A DNA stretch of 10,111 bases from Candidatus Sivonenia alaskensis PMM_0068 (lineage in GTDB: Bacteria > Cyanobacteriota > Cyanobacteriia > Gloeobacterales > PMM-0068): NCBI GenBank assembly GCA_949127685.1, contig CASBPW010000301.1:1-10111 (forward strand). The letters run 5' to 3'. The notes beneath the pieces are model-generated. The model was not told the origin of the DNA and made no database searches. It saw only the letters and a list, made by a program, of their open reading frames with translations. Shown here one piece after another: positions 6,814-10,111 of the stretch. Made by a program: the position numbers and the translations under genes. Positions within the stretch are counted from its first letter, which is position 1, and every line of letters begins with the position of its first letter.

Positions 6814-7632
6814 GCAACTCCCTTCAGCTTCTTCGATCGTTTCATAGCGATACTGGAGTCTTTCGAGGGAGAGGGTTTTCCCTGTCTCCGGGTCCACCTC
6901 CAGCACCAAGCCACAAAATTGGACGGCTCCTGTTTCCAACACATTCAAACGGGCAGGCATTTGTTTAGCCATACGATAGATAGCTCCTTCTTTTTCCATA
7001 CCAATTACCCCATCCATCGGTCCTGTCAGGCCAATATCCGTAATGAAGGCTGTGCCACCGGGCAAAATCCGTTCATCAGCGGTTTGGACATGGCTGTGAG
7101 AGCCTGTCACGGCGGTTACTTGGCCAGCCAGGTACCAACCCATAGCTTGTTTCTCACTACTGGCCTCTGCATGGATATCCACCCAAATAATCGGAGTTTC
7201 AGCTTTAAGGGCAGTGACTTCCCTGTCTACGATCTGGAAAGGGCAGTCTAGGGCCTGCATGAAGACCCGGCCCATGATGTTGATCATGCCTATGGGTAAG
7301 CCACCGCAAGGAATCACCGCATGACCTTTACCCGGTGTACCAGGCGGAAAGTTGGCAGGCCGAACAATATTAGGCACTTGGTCAATGAACTCGATCAGTT
7401 CTCTTTGGTCCCATACATGGTTTCCCATGGAAAACCCATCAATGCCTGCATCACACAATTCTTTGTACTGCTTGAGGCCCATCCCGAATCCATGGGCGAC
7501 ATTTTCCGCATTGATGAACACCCCGTGGAGGTCATAGTGGTTTCGCAACTGAGGAATCAGAGCTGCCAATAGCCTACGGCCAGGGCGCCCCATGACATCA
7601 GCGGTGAGGAGAAGATGGATAGAATTCGACAC
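6799..7632 (-). CDS. YmdB-like metallophosphoesterase (TIGR00282 family)
   Basis: The 277-residue protein belongs to the family of B. subtilis YmdB, a dimetal phosphodiesterase active on 2',3'-cyclic nucleotides. All metal and catalytic residues are visible at a constant +4 offset from YmdB: Asp12 (TADVMGRPGR), Glu43 and Asn44 (INAENVAHG), Asn71 and His72 (MGNHVWDQ), His154 (VDIHAEASSEKQAMG), and His179 and His181 (TGSHSHVQTADE). The GPMDGVIGM segment is also typical. I chose the GTG start at 7632 because AGGA (TCCT at 7641-7644 on the + strand) lies eight bases upstream and the family sequence begins there. The frame is open a further 31 codons upstream but that part is not family-like. It is convergent with the TPR gene (15-base overlap) and divergent from the Uma2 gene. 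The physiological substrate in this organism is unknown. Confidence 0.92.
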   Translation of the reverse strand: MSNSIHLLLTADVMGRPGRRLLAALIPQLRNHYDLHGVFINAENVAHGFGMGLKQYKELCDAGIDGFSMGNHVWDQRELIEFIDQVPNIVRPANFPPGTPGKGHAVIPCGGLPIGMINIMGRVFMQALDCPFQIVDREVTALKAETPIIWVDIHAEASSEKQAMGWYLAGQVTAVTGSHSHVQTADERILPGGTAFITDIGLTGPMDGVIGMEKEGAIYRMAKQMPARLNVLETGAVQFCGLVLEVDPETGKTLSLERLQYRYETIEEAEGSCLFPG

Positions 7633-7745
7633 GTTTTTATTCCTACTTTTGCCATGGTACGTTCTCGCCCAGATTTCTTGGTACCGGATAATTTGGAGGG
7701 CAAGGGTTACTCTAGAAACAAGCACGACTCAACCCTGAGGTCCTG

Positions 7746-8318
7746 ATGATGATCGCCTCTCCCCAACCTACCTATCTCTCCCCTGAAGAATACCTCCAGA
7801 TGGAAGAACACAGTCCCATCAAGCACGAATATATTGATGGGCAAATTTATGACTTGGCAGGGGCGCTTGATGCTCATGTCACCATAGCCGGAAATCTTTT
7901 TTCCCTGCTTCGCAACTATCTACGAGGCTCTGGTTGTCGCGTCTACATCTCCGACATGAAAGCCCAAATTGAATCCCTCAATCGGTTCTACTACCCTGAT
8001 GTCATGGTTACCTGCGCCCAGCAAGACCAGGAAACTCCAGCTTATAAAAAATTCCCCTGCTTAATTGTTGAAGTTTTGTCTGACTCGACGGAGGCTTTTG
8101 ATAGAGGCGATAAGTTTGCCGATTATCAACAGTTGGAAAGTCTACAGGAGTATGTCCTGATTAATACTAAACGTCAGCGCGTTGAATGCTTTCGCCGCAA
8201 TGGGGAAGGGCTGTGGATATTGCAGTCCTATAGCTCAGAACAGAGGTCATTCCAGCTTAAAAGTGTTGACTTTGAAGGGACGATGGAAGCCCTCTATGAA
8301 GATGTAGCTTTTGGATAA
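7746..8318 (+). CDS. Uma2 family (DUF820) putative endonuclease
   Basis: The 190-residue protein is a standard-length member of the Uma2/DUF820 family, which has a PD-(D/E)XK nuclease-like fold and is strongly expanded in cyanobacteria, often near mobile or variable regions. Visible family elements are LSPEEYLQMEE near the start, Glu28 in KHEYIDGQIY, the probable catalytic Asp85 (FYYPDVMV) and Glu109 (CLIVEVLSDSTEAFDRGDKF), Lys123, and YQQLESLQEYVLIN. The active-site pattern is intact. Biological role is not established for these proteins. Two adjacent ATGs (7746, 7749) are possible starts; GAGG at 7737-7740 fits either. It is divergent from the phosphoesterase gene, with 113 bases between them, in which I see no clear promoter, only a five-base inverted repeat (GGTAC 7656-7660, GTACC 7681-7685). 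Confidence 0.9.
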   Translation: MMIASPQPTYLSPEEYLQMEEHSPIKHEYIDGQIYDLAGALDAHVTIAGNLFSLLRNYLRGSGCRVYISDMKAQIESLNRFYYPDVMVTCAQQDQETPAYKKFPCLIVEVLSDSTEAFDRGDKFADYQQLESLQEYVLINTKRQRVECFRRNGEGLWILQSYSSEQRSFQLKSVDFEGTMEALYEDVAFG

Positions 8319-8383
8319 TTATTTAGTATTATCTCAAGTTGCTAGTTACCCGTGTGGGGAGCCAAACTAATAAAATCCTCTAC

Positions 8384-8449
8384 AGCATAACTTCCATGCT
8401 CAGTCTCCCCTGGCAAAGGCTTTGACAAGCTAAGCCGAAGGCAGAGGGG
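8384..8449 (+). promoter_or_regulatory. Two inverted repeats in the ilvD upstream region
   Basis: AGCAT (8384-8388) pairs with ATGCT (8396-8400). Further on, CCCCT (8407-8411) pairs with AGGGG (8445-8449), enclosing GGCTT (8418-8422) and AAGCC (8432-8436). This could be a folded leader of ilvD or a terminator for the Uma2 gene. No T tract follows, so a terminator is less likely. A -10-like TATAGT at 8462-8467 would place transcription start after these repeats, in which case they are not in the ilvD mRNA. Role uncertain. Confidence 0.25.
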
Positions 8450-8498
8450 GTGTTCTTGCGTTATAGTTTTGGATTATTCCACTGCACAATCCTTTCCT

Positions 8499-10111
8499 AT
8501 GGCGAATCCACTCAATAAGTACAGCGCACGTATCACCCAACGGAACTCTCAAGTTGCTTCCCAGGCCATGCTCTATGGCACGGGGCTGACCGATGAAGAC
8601 ATGAGCAAAGCCCAGGTGGGCATTGCCAGCATGTGGTACGAAGGCAATACCTGCAATATGCACCTGTTGGACCTGGCCGCCGAAGTCAAAAAAGGAGTGC
8701 AAGCCGTAGATTTGGTAGGTTTTCGGTTTAACACGATTGGCGTCAGTGACGGCATCTCCATGGGCACCGAGGGAATGAACTATTCCCTGCAATCCAGAGA
8801 AATTATTGCCGATTCTATTGAAACCGTGATGTCTGCTCAGTGGTATGACGCCTGTATTACGATTCCGGGATGTGACAAGAATATGCCTGGTTCGCTGATG
8901 GCGATGGGCAGGCTGAACCGTCCTAGTCTCATGGTCTATGGCGGAACGATCCGACCGGGCTATTGGGATGGGAAAAAGCTCGATATTGTTTCCTCCTTTG
9001 AAAGCTACGGTCAATTTTTAAGCGGGTCTATTGATGAAACGGACCTCAAGAACGTCTTGAAACACGCCTGTCCTGGAGCTGGGGCCTGTGGCGGCATGTA
9101 TACAGCCAATACGATGGCCTCTGCCATTGAAGCCTTAGGCATGTCCCTACCCTATAGCTCCTCTATTCCTGCCACCCATCCCGACAAAATTCGCGAATGT
9201 CATCAAGCCGGAGCAGCCATTCGTCAGCTTCTGGAGAGAGAGATTACCCCTCGTCAAATTATGACCCGCAAGGCTTTTGAAAATGCGATCGTGTTGGTGA
9301 TGGCCCTAGGCGGATCTACGAATGCAGTGCTCCATCTGATTGCCATGGCCAAAACAGTAGACGTTCCCCTAGAGCTAGACGATTTCCAGCTAATCAGTGA
9401 CAAAGTACCCTTCATCGCAGACCTAAAACCCAGCGGTTTATTCGTCATGGAAGACCTGCATGAAGTAGGTGGGACGCCAGCCGTGCTCAAGCTTTTGCTC
9501 GAAGCCGGGCTGATTCATGGCGATTGCTTGACCGTTACAGGCAAAACTCTGGCAGAAAATCTAGCTGACTTGCCCGGATTGGAGGAAGGCCAAAAAGTGA
9601 TCTATCCCCTGTCTAAGCCGATTAAAGCTTCCGGTCACCTGCAAATTCTCTATGGCAACCTAGCCCCGGATGGTTCTGTTGCCAAAATCACAGGCAAAGA
9701 AGGACTCACCTTCACAGGACCCGCCAAAGTCTATGACTCCGAAGAAGAGACTCTAGCCGCTCTAGAACGAAAAGAAATTAAAAAAGGGGACGTTATCGTC
9801 ATCCGTTATGAAGGCCCCAAAGGCGGGCCAGGAATGAGCGAAATGCTCACGATTACAGCCGCCATCATGGGTGCAGGTTTAGGTAAAGAAGTGGCCCTGA
9901 TTACGGATGGGCGCTTTTCTGGCGGAACCCATGGTTTTGTCGTCGGTCACGTTACCCCCGAAGCCCAAGAAGGGGGAGCGATCGGCCTCATCCAGCAAGG
10001 GGACGTAATTACCATTGATGCAGATAAAAACGAGCTTTCCGTTGCCTTGAGTGCTGCAGAACTTGCCCAACGCCAAGCCCAATGGAAGGCCCCTGCCTAC
10101 AAGGTCACCCG
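8499..10111 (+). CDS. ilvD: Dihydroxy-acid dehydratase IlvD (3' end cut off)
   Basis: IlvD dehydrates 2,3-dihydroxy-isovalerate and -methylvalerate to the 2-oxo acids that give valine, leucine and isoleucine. The product starts MANPLNKYSARIT and stays open for 537 codons to the window edge, against roughly 560 in relatives, so only the C-terminus is missing. The three [Fe-S] ligand cysteines are present: Cys52 (EGNTCNMH), Cys125 (IPGCDKNMPG) and Cys197 (GACGGMYTANTM). Also visible are Asp84 (VSDGISMG), the Mg-binding Asp126 and Lys127 (the carbamylated lysine of the family), Glu447 (GPGMSEM) and the catalytic Ser474 in DGRFSGGTHGF. Three cysteines suit a [2Fe-2S] enzyme. The start has no strong Shine-Dalgarno. 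The long open frame on the opposite strand (8430-9014) is a shadow of this gene. Confidence 0.97.
   Translation, partial: MANPLNKYSARITQRNSQVASQAMLYGTGLTDEDMSKAQVGIASMWYEGNTCNMHLLDLAAEVKKGVQAVDLVGFRFNTIGVSDGISMGTEGMNYSLQSREIIADSIETVMSAQWYDACITIPGCDKNMPGSLMAMGRLNRPSLMVYGGTIRPGYWDGKKLDIVSSFESYGQFLSGSIDETDLKNVLKHACPGAGACGGMYTANTMASAIEALGMSLPYSSSIPATHPDKIRECHQAGAAIRQLLEREITPRQIMTRKAFENAIVLVMALGGSTNAVLHLIAMAKTVDVPLELDDFQLISDKVPFIADLKPSGLFVMEDLHEVGGTPAVLKLLLEAGLIHGDCLTVTGKTLAENLADLPGLEEGQKVIYPLSKPIKASGHLQILYGNLAPDGSVAKITGKEGLTFTGPAKVYDSEEETLAALERKEIKKGDVIVIRYEGPKGGPGMSEMLTITAAIMGAGLGKEVALITDGRFSGGTHGFVVGHVTPEAQEGGAIGLIQQGDVITIDADKNELSVALSAAELAQRQAQWKAPAYKVT

Noticed and set aside
7633..7725. 31-codon N-terminal extension of the phosphoesterase
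   Set aside because: It is not family-like and lies upstream of a well-spaced AGGA and the GTG at 7632, where homology begins.
8422..8427. Perfect -35 hexamer TTGACA before ilvD
   Set aside because: The nearest -10-like box, TATAGT at 8462, is 34 bases away, and nothing fits at 16-18 bases, so it is not a promoter by the usual rule.
8430..9014. 194-codon open frame on the - strand
   Set aside because: It lies almost wholly opposite the 5' part of ilvD, which is certain, and shows no family motif of its own.

Overview
The window looks like a chromosomal stretch from a cyanobacterium. The evidence is one perfect HIP1 palindrome (GCGATCGC) plus several 7-of-8 relatives, cyanobacterial-style DapF, PPK1 and IlvD proteins, a Uma2/DUF820 gene of the type expanded in cyanobacteria, and a BchE-like B12-binding radical SAM gene. 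Base composition is balanced. No insertion sequence, CRISPR array, tRNA or rRNA was recognised. The species cannot be fixed from this sequence alone.

Layout from left to right, + strand unless stated. Positions 1-317 hold no intact gene, only a short protein-like frame broken by stops. Then come dapF (diaminopimelate epimerase, likely GTG start at 369), a short structured leader, rpsF (ribosomal protein S6) and ssb (single-stranded DNA-binding protein). The last two overlap by ATGA and are probably translationally coupled. A 441-base gap follows, carrying a weak terminator candidate and a Pho-box-like direct repeat. It leads to ppk1 (polyphosphate kinase 1, all catalytic residues present).

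A 157-base gap with a small frame-disrupted coding remnant leads to a B12-binding radical SAM protein of the BchE-like group and, 75 bases later, to an exported TPR protein. Convergent to these on the - strand is a YmdB/TIGR00282-type metallophosphoesterase, whose 3' end overlaps the TPR gene by 15 bases. Divergent from it is a Uma2-family putative nuclease. The window ends inside ilvD (dihydroxy-acid dehydratase), which is cut by the right edge about two dozen codons short of the usual length.

Most genes are housekeeping: lysine and peptidoglycan precursor synthesis, translation, DNA maintenance, polyphosphate storage, branched-chain amino acids. The least explained items are the radical SAM plus exported TPR pair, the possible S6 autoregulatory leader, the Pho-box-like repeat before ppk1, and the two decayed coding remnants. 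I see no convincing evidence of a new multi-gene system here.
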